Shown here: positions 10,748 through 20,984 of the stretch, in pieces
Position numbering within the stretch: position 1 is the first letter of the stretch
Layout: each line of letters opens with the position of its first letter
Assembly (NCBI GenBank): GCA_037178855.1
Contig: JASJZC010000006.1
Location: 1,798,001-1,862,000, forward strand
DNA length: 64,000 bases
Origin: Oscheius sp. JU75
Lineage: Eukaryota; Nematoda; Chromadorea; Rhabditida; Rhabditidae
Direction: 5' to 3'
Translations under genes and position numbers: made by a program
Notes under the pieces: model-generated
Told to the model about the DNA's origin: nothing
Seen by the model: only the letters and a program-made list of their open reading frames with translations
The model's database searches: none

Positions 10748-11400
10748 GTTGTTCATAGAAATGCGGTTATTGATTAAGTTTATGGTTTCTATTGGCATAA
10801 ATCTACAATAAAATTTGGTCTTTTGGGAATTAAAGCTGCAATTATAGACATTTCTGAGTGTTTAGACATCTTGTTTGGCAAAAGGTTGGTTGATTTGCTG
10901 AATTTTGACTTTTTGTGTGAAAAAGCAACAGTCAAAAGCGGCAGAAAAAAAACTAACTTGATATAATCGCTTTTCGTCCTGGCCCCGTCCTTCCCGTAGA
11001 CGGCACGAATGGCCTTCCTGACATCATCTTCTCATCCCAAAACTGTTATTCTCCGCTCGGGGGGCGAGCGGGCATCCCAAATGTTGTTCCCCGTGTGGGG
11101 AAACGGGTACTCCTAAAAATTAAACATTTATCTTGAGAAAAAAGAGTTACTTACTCTCTTCTTTGTTCTCCGATGTTATTTCGCAACAAAACATAACAAA
11201 TATTAAAAAAAGGTATTGAAAAAAGGAAAGAACCATTAGAAAACTATAGAGAAAACCTTCACTACAACAAAATTAGCAAAAAAAAAAAAGGCGAGCCAAT
11301 TAGCTGTCGGAGAGACCGATTTTCGAATTAGAATTTTGACGGTGGACGTATGATGGTGATTACAACGAATGAAAAAGTTGTTTGGAAGTCAATAAATTTT
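10748..11400. other. Intergenic stretch, one coding-like remnant
   Basis: Most of this is AT-rich with no gene. On the minus strand about 11115-10960 reads in a coding-like way (VRKAIRAVYGKDGARTKSDY) with higher GC than its surroundings and a GC-rich hairpin near 11055-11075, but an in-frame stop interrupts it. It may be a relic exon; I do not recognise it. Confidence 0.25.
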
Positions 11401-11410
11401 TGCATTTGAA

Positions 11411-12597
11411 AAAGCGAAAAGACTTAGCTGTCAACCCAATACCATTATGAAGTACCACGTCGGTCCATTTCACGGGTAGCTTACGGATGCCACGCTCGTA
11501 GAACACCTTGGGTTTCGATGCGAAGAAGTTTGTCAACCAGGTTTTGGGTGCGCCGTCGAAATCGAACTATTGTCCTCCAATCTCGTTGTTGAGAATCAGG
11601 AACAGATAATAGTCGGAAGGGGCAAGATCCGGGCTATATGGAGGATGGGATAGAATCTCCCAACCCAAGTCGTGGATCCTGGAGCGAGTGAGTTTGGTGA
11701 CATGGGGGCGCGCACTGTTCCTCTGCAGGATGACTTTCGACTTTAGCGGCCGTTTCTGACGAAGTGCAACGGTAACCTTTTCAAGTTGCTGGCTGTATAT
11801 GGCAGCCGTAAGGGTAGTTCCAGCATCCAGCAGTTCCCAGTGCACTACTTCTTCGATGTCCCAGAAAACACAGAACATAATCTTCTGTTGATGGATGTCA
11901 GGTTTCACATCAGGACTTGGTGTCTGCCCTGGATCCACCCATTGACGCTTTTCTTGGAAGCTTACCTACGTTACCCACTTCTCATTCCCCATCACCAGGC
12001 ATGGTAAAAAGGATTTCCCCTCATACCTGGACAGGAGAGAATGGGCGACGGACATGCGCTGCCACTTCTGGGTGTCACTGAGGTCATGTGGCAACCAAGT
12101 GCCCAGTTTCTTCATAAATCTCAATTGCTTCAAATGATGTTCCACTGCAGCATGACTGACAGACAGTGCCTCTGCTAGTTCACGGGTAGTCTGGCGATTG
12201 TTCTCGTTGACGAGCTGCAGCAGCCTCGATTCATCAAAAGTTGATCTTGGCTCATCTTCGACGCTTTTGTTCCCAGACCGGGAGCGATAGAGCCACAACT
12301 GGCATACCCTCGTAGACGTCGTCCCTTGGCCATAAACATCGTTGATATCAGCCGCCGTTTGGGCTCCATTCGTGCCTTTGAGGAACTCATGTCGCAGATC
12401 GTAGGGTGGCAGGTCATCAATAGTCCGGATCAAAACGAATAGAGAATAAGAAGAAGGGAAGTGGTGTCTTGCATGGTGGTGGTAGAGAACTGAGTGAGCA
12501 ACATGAGGTGCTATAACCAATAGCTCGGCCGTTGTCGTAAACGAGGCAGGGGACATATTTACAAAAAGCGAAAAGACTTATTTACCAACCCAATACC
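11411..12597 (-). mobile_element. Mariner element, damaged, with end repeats in direct orientation
   Basis: The sequence AAAAAGCGAAAAGACTTA followed by CAACCCAATACCA occurs at 11408-11444 and 12561-12596. The right copy is the normal 5' inverted end of a mariner read on the minus strand, directly before the transposase ATG. The left copy has the same orientation, not the inverted one expected, and lies in the transposase C-terminal codons. So the true 3' end is missing or was replaced. Confidence 0.55.
11425..12556 (-). pseudogene. Mariner transposase (frameshifted)
   Basis: From the start at 12556 the frame runs through a mariner paired-type DNA-binding region (FLKGTNGAQTAADINDVYGQ, then RQTTRELAEALSVSHAAVE) to GNEKWVT at about 11968, where the first catalytic Asp is replaced by Asn (GNEKW for CDEKW). 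A frameshift follows. The second frame (11938-11567) has MDPGQTPSPDVKPDIHQQK, the position of the second catalytic Asp changed to Asn (LQRNSARPHV for LHDNARPHV), and HPPYSPDLAPSDYYLF with the third Asp. A stop and another frame change precede the C-terminal SKPKVFYERGIRKLPVKW at about 11530-11475. At least three lesions make it dead. Confidence 0.8.
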
Positions 12598-12790
12598 ATG
12601 TCACTTACTACAAAACCGATTTTTTTTCTCGAGACTCAAAGAGTACATTATTTCATGAATGCATAATATAAAATCAGTAACCGCTGAAACAGAAAAAGAA
12701 TGGTTCAACCATTGCAGAAGAGTACATAATTTCAATAGTTTTTGTTGTTTTGATCAGAGATGCTCAAATGATATCTGTATGAAAAACGAT

Positions 12791-13406
12791 TCATTCCAAT
12801 GGAAAACACGCACAAAATTGTTTTTGAAGAGAGCACGAAGAGTCACAGGAGCCATCGGCCCTCATGGGACAGAGACAGACATCAGTACTTCCGACCCAGG
12901 TACAGCCTGTCGAGCACTGAAACATGTGGGTTTAGAGAGATTCGAAAACACTACATCCCTGACACTTTTTTATTTCATTTTCTTCCTATTCGATTCAATC
13001 TTCTAATCAGCCAACATGCCGTTTTTGCTACATATGGATTTAGTGAAAAAAAATGTACAATAGACCACAGTAAGTGAGAGAGTGTTCAACTATTCGAAGA
13101 CATACACTAGCCGTACCAGTACCCAATAAATAATCCTAAAGGTCCAATATAGTGTTTTTGAACAAACGTGCAGAAAAAAGTTGTGTTTCACTGATAGTGT
13201 ACTACAATCCTGAGGTGACCACCGTCTTTGATTCGTCATTTAACGCCATAATATTTTTGATTCACTTTGAAGATAGCAGGACCTGGTTCCGAATAGGATA
13301 GTCGCCATCACACTCGTAGATCTATCAAAAACATTCTTACCTGAGCCGACATCCCTTCTCCCGCTAGAATAGCCAAAATAGTGATGAAAACAAGCGGTTT
13401 GAACAT
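12791..13406 (-). pseudogene. Small secreted cysteine-rich protein, copy A
   Basis: Three exons are predicted, all joined at codon boundaries. Exon 1 (13406-13341) is a signal peptide starting MFKPLVFITILAILAG. Exon 2 (13209-13106) and exon 3 (12916-12791, stop TGA) carry the cysteines; exon 3 has seven Cys and starts at a TGTTTCAG acceptor. Exon 2 has an extra T after the codons for VKHNF and a net length not divisible by three, so the frame breaks before exon 3. The gene lies in a 0.7 kb direct duplication with copy B. I do not recognise the family; it resembles secreted worm effector-like peptides only in general form. Confidence 0.5.
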
Positions 13407-13508
13407 TGTACAGCGGTCAGTTTACGTCCTCCCGGTTGCTTTTTGAAGTGTCTTCTCTGCTAATCCGATATGTAAATATTTTCTCTCGTTCTGTTGGGAA
13501 CACAGCTG
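12826..13508. repeat. Direct segmental duplication, unit A
   Basis: This segment matches 17706-18430 in the same orientation from GAGCACNAAGAGTCACAGGA to GGGAACACAGCTGAAGAGA at high identity with small indels. It carries nearly the whole gene for the cysteine-rich protein including its promoter-side 100 bp. The left boundary lies inside exon 3, so the two copies have different C-termini. Confidence 0.9.
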
Positions 13509-13559
13509 AAGAGAGACCCTCATTTTCACCCAAATATCCTTTCTAGGGAAATTTCCAAG

Positions 13560-14002
13560 AGCCTCAGCTTCTCTCCAGTTTCGTCATCCCAGTCATTACC
13601 ACCAATGGAAATACAGGCCTCTCCTACACTGGCATCGCCTCATCCTACTATTTCTTCCAAGGAACTCATCGTGAAGGCTTCATCAGCTCTCCTTACTTCT
13701 CCTATAGCTCGATGGATCAAAACATCAACTATATCATGAGCAGTAGTGGAGGTAATATCCTTTTTATGCTCCGGAAATATACAATTCTTCAGAACCTTTT
13801 ATTTTTGTCTTCAGCATTGCTGACTACTCTTATCAGAACGCTAACATCACTGTTACTGGCTCTAGTGGTGTTCTACAGACGCTTATTGCTCCTCTAACAC
13901 TAGATCCGGAGTATTCACGGAAAGCTCTATTCAAGTGAGCGTTTCTGGCGGAAAACAGAACAACCAAGGTGTTTTGCTGCGTTACAGAGCTGATGCCTCG
14001 CG
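13560..14002 (+). pseudogene. CUB-like domain fragment (secreted protein)
   Basis: After a CTCTCCAG acceptor near 13576 the sequence reads GLSYTGIASSYYFFQGTHRE and FISSPYFSYSSMDQNINYI, then a GT-AG intron (13751-13813). After it comes IADYSYQNANITVTGSSG, and near 13980 QGVLLRYRADAS. The pattern of aromatic strands, DYSYQNANITV and a final RYRA resembles the nematode CUB-like domain (family CUB_2), though I rate this as a guess. The two halves do not join in frame across the intron I can see, and a TGA follows, so the gene is partial or decayed. Confidence 0.35.
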
Positions 14003-14195
14003 TGAGTTTTTTTTTGCTATAGAATCAAAATGGGAGGGTAATAATTGGTACTGTGAATTCGCTAGGTAAATGAATACGAAATAAGAAAGAACAGAATTTC
14101 TTGGATCTTCGAGCTTGTTTTCTTTGTATTGTTTTCTGACAAGTTTTGACCAGATGAATCGTGATCTTTTCTGACAGAACTTTACCTAATTCAGC

Positions 14196-14540
14196 AAGTC
14201 ATAACTCGTCGAATCTAATCCTTTCTGCCTATATAAGCCCGTCTCATCGCATCGGATGGACCATTCAGACGACCAACATGAAGCGTCTCGGCGTCGACCC
14301 GGCCTGTGGAGTCCTCGATCCTCGATTCCAGGAAGCTACCCTGATGGCTGTCAGCTGCGATGCCTTTGCCTTCGGACAAGAGGACACCAACAATGATCGC
14401 ATCACCGTCGAATGGACCAACACACCTGATGGAGCCGCCAAGCAGTTCCGCCGCGAGTGGTTCCAGGGCGACGGAGTGGCTCGTCGCAAGAACCTCCTCA
14501 TCGGATACAACTCTGAGGTTTTAATAAATAAATGTAAAAA
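14196..14540 (+). CDS. Unrecognised exon with strongly biased codons
   Basis: From an ATTCAG acceptor at 14195 the frame stays open to TAA about 14550. It reads [18 protein letters not shown], then [20 protein letters not shown] and [19 protein letters not shown]. Codons are C-rich at third positions (CTC, GTC, GCC, ATC), unlike the AT-rich flanks, as expected for a highly expressed gene or a recent copy of one. I do not recognise the protein. It may be the 3' exon of the CUB-like gene upstream or a retained exon of a lost gene. Confidence 0.4.
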
Positions 14541-14599
14541 GTTTTTGTGATGTTCGCTGTTTTTATCGCCTCTACCCCCGTGAGTTTGGTAGTGTCTTG

Positions 14600-15780
14600 G
14601 AAAGATAGACAAAAAAAGTTTGTCTAGCTTGAGAAATTGACTGAAACCGTGCGTAGTGACCTATTCAACATGGGCGATTTCGTGATACTTGTCTGGGTGT
14701 GCCGAGAATTGTGAATCAACCTGCATCGGGGAAGTTATAAGCGTTTTCTTCCGCTTCATCCTTGGAAAGATCCAAACACCAGAGCAGGGTGAGCTCAACC
14801 GCTTTGGCCGCAAGTGCTCAGCGAGGCTAGCTAAAACGACGACTATTACGCGCATAATTGTTTCTTACCAAGTATTCCAATAACGACAATCGTTACCGGA
14901 TGACAGTTACAGGCTTTAGCCAGTGCCGCTGCTCCTCTTCCAGCGCCGAAAGAAGCCGCAATAGTAGCTTAACTCATTTGAAGGCACCACCGCTACTAAG
15001 AACTTACCAGCACTTCCTAAGATTTGCATTGTGCAATGTTTGCCACTAATCTCGCCTTTCGACCAACTTTCGACCAATAGATGGCCTTCCCTCCCCTATA
15101 ACCCAAGTATCCCAGAGAAAAAAAAATCCCCCAAAACCTGCATGTGGACCAACTATGTTGGTTGCTTTGAACAAGACTAGCAGCAATGTATACCCTGTCG
15201 ATTTCTTGGGCTGTGTTGTCCGTGTTTCCATTTCGAGCGATGAGATTGCTCAAGTAGTGAAAAAGTTCCTGGAAGTAATGTTTCTTGTCTAATTGAAAAA
15301 ATATTCGGTCAGATGATAGTAGCGATTTCAAAATTAGCACTTCGATCTTTGCTTGGTCGACTATTTCGTTTCAAAAATTCTCAGTGAAGTATCCCAAATA
15401 GATTATCCGATCTTCAGCTAAAATGGTCATTCTCGAAGTTTATGCCGGTTTATTGTATCTGTGCTCTTGTTGGTAATTTTCGAAATGATCGCTACGTAGT
15501 CAGCAGAGTTGCTATCACAATTGCTAATGCTTGCTAAGCAGTGACACGTTGCATTGTCTTTGTCAACAGCTTTAAAGGAAAAATAGGAAAAGGTATGTAT
15601 CGATAACACTCGTTGAGTACTACCTACATATACCATCTATAGGGCCTGGGTCAAAAAAAAAGTTTCGTTACACATTGCGATTTATAATTATATAGTAAAA
15701 TAGTTTGCACCTACAGTCTTCCAGGTCTGAAAACTCACAGTATCGCAATATTCTCGGATTACAGTCTCCTAGTATCTGGC
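14600..15780. other. No gene seen
   Basis: The stretch is mostly AT-rich and has short ORFs on both strands without domain signal or a convincing exon series. No repeat shared with the rest of the window was noticed. Confidence 0.4.
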
Positions 15781-16065
15781 CATGAAGTTCCTTTCGATGA
15801 TAATCTATGAGTACTGGAGATATAGAACTAAAATTTTTTCCAATTCAAAAGTTCAATGCACATCACTATGGTTATTATTGTTTACTTATCTTTAATGGAC
15901 GAGTCACAAAAACTAACTAAAATGGCGCCATACTGCTTGTCTTACCGCCTTGTTTGGATGAGCAATCGAGAACCTTCGTGTTGTCATTTTTCCTGATATA
16001 AATAATGTTTTTATCATTCCTTCCTCAGTCTTGATTCCAGTTCCATTCTGCATTATCGTTACTGT

Positions 16066-16258
16066 ACCAGCCGTCTACGACGGCTTCGCCGCCTTTTAGT
16101 CTTGACTTAGCATTGACAACAGGCGGCTTCGCCGCTTCTCCAATAATCTAAATTCCCAAGTTTCCCCTAAAGCCTAAAGCTGACTTGTCATCTTAGCCAT
16201 GACTTGCCAGCTTTTTTTTCGCGATGACGCACGGACGGACGGACACCATTGCGCTTTA
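16066..16258 (+). repeat. GC-rich interspersed repeat, copy 1
   Basis: It begins ACCAGCCGTCTACGACGGCTT and passes through ACAACAGGCGGCTTCGCCGC to GACGCACGGACGGACGGACA and CCATTGCGCTTTA. A second copy lies at 59884-60050 in the same orientation. Hairpin-forming GC runs and a GACGGACGGACA tail near the end are typical of non-autonomous Helitrons, but a CTRR end is not evident. Confidence 0.6.
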
Positions 16259-16702
16259 GGATTGAGGCTTCGCGAACGACCTTCTAAATTCTTGTATATC
16301 TCTTTTACCTTCTACAATACTAAATTCTTTAAAATATCCTATTATTGTTTAATATTTTCCTTCTCGTCTAAAGAATAATTTTATCATTAAAAATATTTCC
16401 AATTTTATTGGTATTACCTGAGTAAGAGTAGTTTCAAATTTTCAAAGTTTTCGCCGTTTTATTTTCTCTTATCCTCTGAAACAATTCGTTCTTTAGCTCG
16501 TAGTCTTTCTTTATATATCAAATCGTCGATATTAAATTATACCGCTTATTATCGTCGCTTTGGCAAATGTCATTTGCGAAGTTGTCAGGGTTGGTTGATG
16601 CAATATATGTCTCATATTTCATCATTCTTTGTACTTTATTTTGAAACACAATTTAATTTTTTAGTTACATCAGTTCCATACAGTGATCGTGTACAATCAG
16701 CA

Positions 16703-16834
16703 ATGGACAGTTCTGACTCCGACGGCTTTGGAAGCATCGACTATCCATCCACTCCGACCGAGAGTTCTTCCGAGAAGACCGGGAGTTCTTCAGAGAAGAC
16801 CGAGAGTTCTTCCGAGACTTCCGAGAAAAAATAA
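16703..16834 (+). CDS. Short Ser/Glu/Lys-rich ORF
   Basis: The start ATG 16703 gives a 43-aa disordered peptide (MDSSDSDGFGSIDYPSTP, then repeats of SSSEKT, ending in TSEKK). A TTTTTTAG acceptor 45 nt upstream suggests an exon. The 24-base repeats encoding ESSSEKTG look like recent duplication. It lies inside the inverted-repeat element. Function unknown. Confidence 0.35.
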   Translation: MDSSDSDGFGSIDYPSTPTESSSEKTGSSSEKTESSSETSEKK

Positions 16835-17341
16835 TATGGATGATATGGCCCCCCGGTCTACTTAAGAAATATTCTTCGACCAATGTAATCTCGGTTTATA
16901 ATATAAAATTACCACTACTGTATAATTTTTTACCATTTTTAAAGTTAAATTATAGGTTTTTATCCGACGACGTGCTGGAATTATACTCTAGACGTATAAG
17001 GTTTCCTACATATGTATACATTTGTAAGCTTCTCAATAAAATGTTTATTTTAATTAGTTTTTGTGACTCGTCCATTAAAGATAAGTAAACAGTAATAACC
17101 ATAGGGATGTGCATTGAATTTTTGAATTTGAAAAATTGAAAATTCTATAGCTCCAGTACTCACATATATTCGTAGTTCAATTGGAGGGTCCTGTCCAAAA
17201 GAATTAGTAATAACACCTTTCATTATTCTTATAATAACATACCCAATGTGTGCCATCACTTCTACTTGCATCTAAACTCCACATTCTTTATCATTAATTT
17301 TACTTGGAAGAGTATCCCTTATAAATACCCCTCTAAATTTC

Positions 17342-17640
17342 TTATTCATTTGCTAGATTTGTAATGCCGTAATTTGTCAATGCATCTTCCCATCTCATCC
17401 ACGGTCTCTCTAGAGCTCGTCGCTGATCTAGAAGAACCCATTCTGTAATCGCTTTCAACCACCTTCCTCCTTCCATTTCGGCCACTTTTCTCGCCCATTT
17501 CAGCTTCCTCGTCCATGCCAAGTCCAGAAAATTCGGTAGTTCTGTCCTCCTTCCCACCTCCTTATTCCTCACACGATCCCGACAGACGTTGAGTTGGCCT
17601 CGCACCATGGGTGTTGACGTGACGATCCCTCTGTGTTGCA
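17342..17640 (-). pseudogene. Non-LTR reverse transcriptase, 3' fragment 1
   Basis: The minus strand encodes the post-RT tail of a nematode endonuclease/reverse transcriptase: RKLKWARKVAEMEGGRW then LKAITEWVLLDQRRALERPW and MRWEDALTN. The same order (KW.+..RM...RW, WIP..+R..GRP..RW.D) occurs in the fragments at 30095 and 62600. The polymerase core is absent, as in 5'-truncated retrotransposon insertions. Confidence 0.75.
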
Positions 17641-17683
17641 GTACTGGGACCGGAATTCTTTCCACGACGGCGATGGTAGGCCA

Positions 17684-18321
17684 CTAAAGAGGGCTTGGAG
17701 AAGCGAGCGCAAGATGAGAGCACCAAGAGTCACAGGAGCCATCGGCCCTCATGGGATGGAGACAGACATCAGTACTTCCGACCCAGGTACAGCCTGTCGA
17801 GCACTGAAACATATAGGTTTACTGAGATTCGAAAAAACTGCATCTCACAAAATAACTGACACTTTTATTTCATCTTCTCCCTATTCAATTCAATCTTCTA
17901 ATCAGCCAACATGCCGTACTAAAGTAGTCCAACTGTTTTGCTATATATGGGTGAAGCAAAAAAAGATATACAATACAATAGACCACAGTTGGTGAGGGAG
18001 TGTTCAACTATTCGAAGACATACACTAAGCGTACCAGTACCCGATAAACAATTGTGTCCTGAAGGTCCAAAACAATATCTTTGACCAAGCGTGCAGAGAA
18101 AGTTGTGTTTCACTGATAGTGTACTACAAAATCCTGAGGCGACTGCCGTCTTTGATTCGTCATTTATCGCCATAATACTTTTATTTCACTTTGAGGATAG
18201 CAGGACCTGGTTCCAAATAGAATAGTCGCCGTAGATCTATCAAAAACATTCTTACCTGAGCCGACATCCCTTCTCCCGCTAGAATAGCCAAAATAGTGAT
18301 GAAAACAAGCGGTTTGAACAT
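17684..18321 (-). pseudogene. Small secreted cysteine-rich protein, copy B
   Basis: Exon 1 is 18321-18256 (same signal peptide as copy A), exon 2 is 18133-18024 and exon 3 is 17803-17684. Here exon 2 has two extra bases right after its acceptor (GATTTTGTAGT where copy A has GATTGTAGT), so it reads to a stop after seven codons, while the rest of its frame is cleaner than in copy A. Exon 3 lacks copy A's last cysteines because the duplication ends inside it; its frame runs on to TAG 17684. The two copies have different lesions, so both decayed after duplication, or alternative acceptors are used. Confidence 0.5.
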
Positions 18322-18430
18322 TGTACAGCGGTCAGTTTACGTCCTCCCGGTTGCTTTTTGAAGTGTCTTCTCTGCTAATCCGACATGTAAATTTTTTCTC
18401 GTTCTGTTGGGAACACAGCTGAAGAGACAG
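17706..18430. repeat. Direct segmental duplication, unit B
   Basis: This is the partner of 12826-13508. It is slightly longer owing to insertions such as an extra block near 17916-17945. The left edge abuts the reverse-transcriptase fragment, which may mark the recombination point. Confidence 0.9.
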
Positions 18431-18812
18431 GAAGAGAGCGCTTGTGTAATAGTACACGGAGCAAAAGTTATAGGCAGTTGAAACAGGGAAAGAAGAAGAG
18501 CAAAGGGGAGTCAGAAAGTCTGGGTAAAGCAATGGTTTTTTTCAACAACTGAATGCTGAGGAACAATCTGATTGAAAAATTCGAGTATTGATGGGAGCAG
18601 GGAGAGAATTATAGAGAGAAAAAGACTGAGACATCCTGATCTGTTTCTCCTGAAGAAGAACAGTTCTGGCTAACTGGTCGGTGACTCTGACCTTCATCAA
18701 CCTGCCAGTCGCTGAGCTCATCGCCAATCTGGATGCCAAGGCTCCGTAGCTCATTAACCAGTTACGTCAGTACTACAAGAAGGTCCACAGCATCCCGCGG
18801 AAGAAAGGGTCA

Positions 18813-18980
18813 TCATATCTGGAAAGTCACAAGATCCTTGGAGACAGACTGCTCCTCCACGACAGTCGATATCTCTGTAGCAATCTCGGTCTTGATTGAG
18901 AGTTGAAGGGAGTAGGAGGAGGAGCTGAAGAAAGAGTCAGAGAGACAGAGAGATAGTATTACGAAGAGTAGACAGCGCAT
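18813..18980 (-). CDS. Possible secreted protein, first exon
   Basis: From ATG 18980 the frame begins MRCLLFVILSLCLSDSFF, a clear signal-peptide-like leader, followed by a Ser/Thr/Glu-rich mature part. It stops at 18813, or may splice at a downstream donor: the coding-like segment IQIGDELSDWQ near 18740-18700 on the same strand could be a later exon. No family recognised. Confidence 0.35.
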   Translation of the reverse strand: MRCLLFVILSLCLSDSFFSSSSYSLQLSIKTEIATEISTVVEEQSVSKDLVTFQI

Positions 18981-19309
18981 TTTGGCTGTTAGGGAAGACT
19001 GATCGACACAGCAGGTATTGTGAATACTAATGTGGGAATTCTGGGCATGAAAACAATGGTAGTAGAGAGGAGAGAGCTGCAAAGCGTGGCTCGCTGTTCC
19101 TGTTTCAGTCTCAGACCGTCTGCTCTTCAGTTTCGCTGACCAGGCATTCCGAAACCATGTCTTTCCAACGTTCACTCAAGAATGTCTACCACTCTTCTCA
19201 GTAATCCCAATGCGCTGTTTTCTCCTGGGCTATCTCTGTCTCTGTCCCTCACTCTTCAGATTCTCGCCCTCTTCTTCCGCCTAATGCGTCAACGATGCCG
19301 ACTTTACAC

Positions 19310-19429
19310 ATGGCCGATGGTGCTATTGTGGTGTGTCATTTCGCTCTGGAGGGAAGTTGCAAGACTGATGGTGACTGCTCATTGGGATCGCCCTGTGTAA
19401 AAGAAAGATGCGTGAACGGAGGCACCTAG
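19310..19429 (+). CDS. Cysteine-patterned exon (EB/WAP-like spacing)
   Basis: The frame ends CKTDGDCSLGSPCVKERC at TAG 19427, giving the spacing C-x5-C-x5-C-x4-C. This resembles the repeats of small secreted nematode proteins with EB or WAP-like modules. An acceptor (CTCTTCAG) lies about 50 nt before the ATG in the same frame, so it may be a last exon rather than a whole gene. It is opposite in strand to the signal-peptide exon at 18980. Confidence 0.35.
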   Translation: MADGAIVVCHFALEGSCKTDGDCSLGSPCVKERCVNGGT

Positions 19430-19542
19430 CCATTGTAGTCGTGACAGATTGGATAATGGGTACTGCCTCTCAGTCTCTCCGTCTTTCTGTCTTTCGGTCT
19501 CCCTGTCCCTGTCTCTATACCCACACCCAAAGAACCATTTAC

Positions 19543-20490
19543 TTACAAGTACGTTTCTAAAAAGTTTTTGAAGAACTCGCTTTCCGCAATCGAATCGGGT
19601 AGTCTTACTCGACTATAGAGTTTCCTAGCCACGTCCACCGCCTCCTCGTGAATCTCCACACAGTCCGACGAAATGTTCACAATCCTAACTATCTGCATGA
19701 ACTGCATATGAGATTGGGTGAGCTGCAGCTTTAGACAATGGATCTGACAGCAGCGATTCAGGAGTTTCATGAGGTATAAGGTAATTTTGCGTCCTCTGGA
19801 AGTAGATTTAGCTGTCTGAAAGAGTAGTTTGACCATGGGAAAAAATTCGAAAGTACCTTGAAACCACGGACAAGGATGCGAAGAACGAGAAAAAGCTTCT
19901 GTAATAGATTGCAGTAAGCCTGACCGGCATCCTGAATGCTTCCTATGGCTTTTAGCATTTCATTTGATTCTGTAAGGAGGTTCAGTATCTGGAAAAGGGA
20001 AATCAAAAAAGACAGACTGAAACTTACACTAAGAGAGTACCGTGTCCCCGGTCCAGCCAGACTTTCCAGTAGACTTCTGCGTTCCTTATACAGCAAATCC
20101 AGAACATTGAGTGTTCTCGGATGTCCCTTACAGAGATGGTAGAACATCATGAGGATGTAGGTCTGGAAACAGGTCTTATGTTTATGACAGAGACCAAACC
20201 TTGAAATTTGCATCAACATTCGCAGAGACTAGATACTTTCTCAAGTAATCCAATGTCCTTGGATCCTTCGTCATAAACCAGGCATTCTTGTTCATCCAAC
20301 AGATTCGACTCAGAATGACCAGGCATAGCTGCCTGGTCTGTACTCTTTCAGCTCCGAAAAGTACTTCCTTGACCACGGAGACGGTGACAGGCTCGTAGGA
20401 ATGAACTCCATTGTTGGGGACGATGGAATTCTTGACTTTGAGAAGTGTAAGATCCAGTAGAGACACGGGAGAAGCGGTCAGTTGACTCAT
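19543..20490 (-). CDS. All-helical protein of unknown function, paralogue 1
   Basis: Four exons with 38-50 nt introns join in phase: exon 1 from 20490 (MSQLTASPVSLLDLTLLKVK) to about 20202, then TYILMMFYHLCKGHPRTL to about 20032, then ILNLLTESNEMLKAIGSIQD to 19858, then TAKSTSRGRKITLYLMKLLN ending KNFLETYL at TAA 19543. It is leucine-rich with short amphipathic helices, suggesting an ARM/HEAT-like fold, and has no signal peptide. The first exon and last exon resemble those of the two plus-strand neighbours (LL..TLLK...SYE, and a final EII+KLY...F...YL). The initiator is uncertain because the ATG follows a CTTCAG that could be an acceptor. Confidence 0.6.
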
Positions 20491-20984
20491 ACTGAAGCAG
20501 TGAACATGAAATATGGTGGAAGCTGTCGCAGTTAGAGACGGGCAATCGATTTCCCTCTGGAAGAGAGTTAGGGTAGCGCTTCTGTGATAGTGACCCGCTT
20601 GTTAGAGATTGAGAAACGGAAAATCGATTGAGGGTCGACTCACCAGTTCTCCTCTGATCCTTCAGCTTTTGGGATTTGCCGAAAAGGTACGTCTCTTTGA
20701 CTATGTTGAACCAGAGGGTCTACAGAAAGACGGAGAAATAGAGACAGAGAGACTGACAATGAGAGACAGACGGACGGAGACAGAACGACACATATACTAC
20801 TCTCTGATTTCAAGCTGTGCCCCTAATTACAGTGTTTTGCAACAGAATTCTGAAACTGAAAACTTTCTTTGGGAACTATAAATGGAACCAATAACATTCA
20901 CTGCATGAGAAAAATGCTAGTAGCTGTTTCTCTCTATGACATTCTATGTTTCTGTCTCACTCACTTATTCCATTTCTCAGGCCC

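Larger units (their letters stand above)
15790..17190. mobile_element. 1.4 kb element with long inverted arms
   Basis: The left arm (about 15790-15925) and right arm (about 17055-17190) are inverted copies: TTTGTGACTCGTCCATTAAA and GATGTGCATTGAA occur on opposite strands, and similarity continues out to the GAGTACTGGAG block. The outer ends are blurred. Between the arms are a Helitron-tail-like repeat (16066-16258) and a short Ser/Glu/Lys ORF (16703-16834). Confidence 0.6.

Noticed and set aside
14229-14236. TATATAAG as a promoter for the exon at 14196-14540
   Set aside because: It lies inside the open frame after the presumed splice acceptor.
17919-18173. 84-codon ORF starting inside the intron of cysteine-rich copy B
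   Set aside because: It runs from intron through exon 2 into the next intron; the signal peptide exon and the phase of copy A argue for the spliced model.
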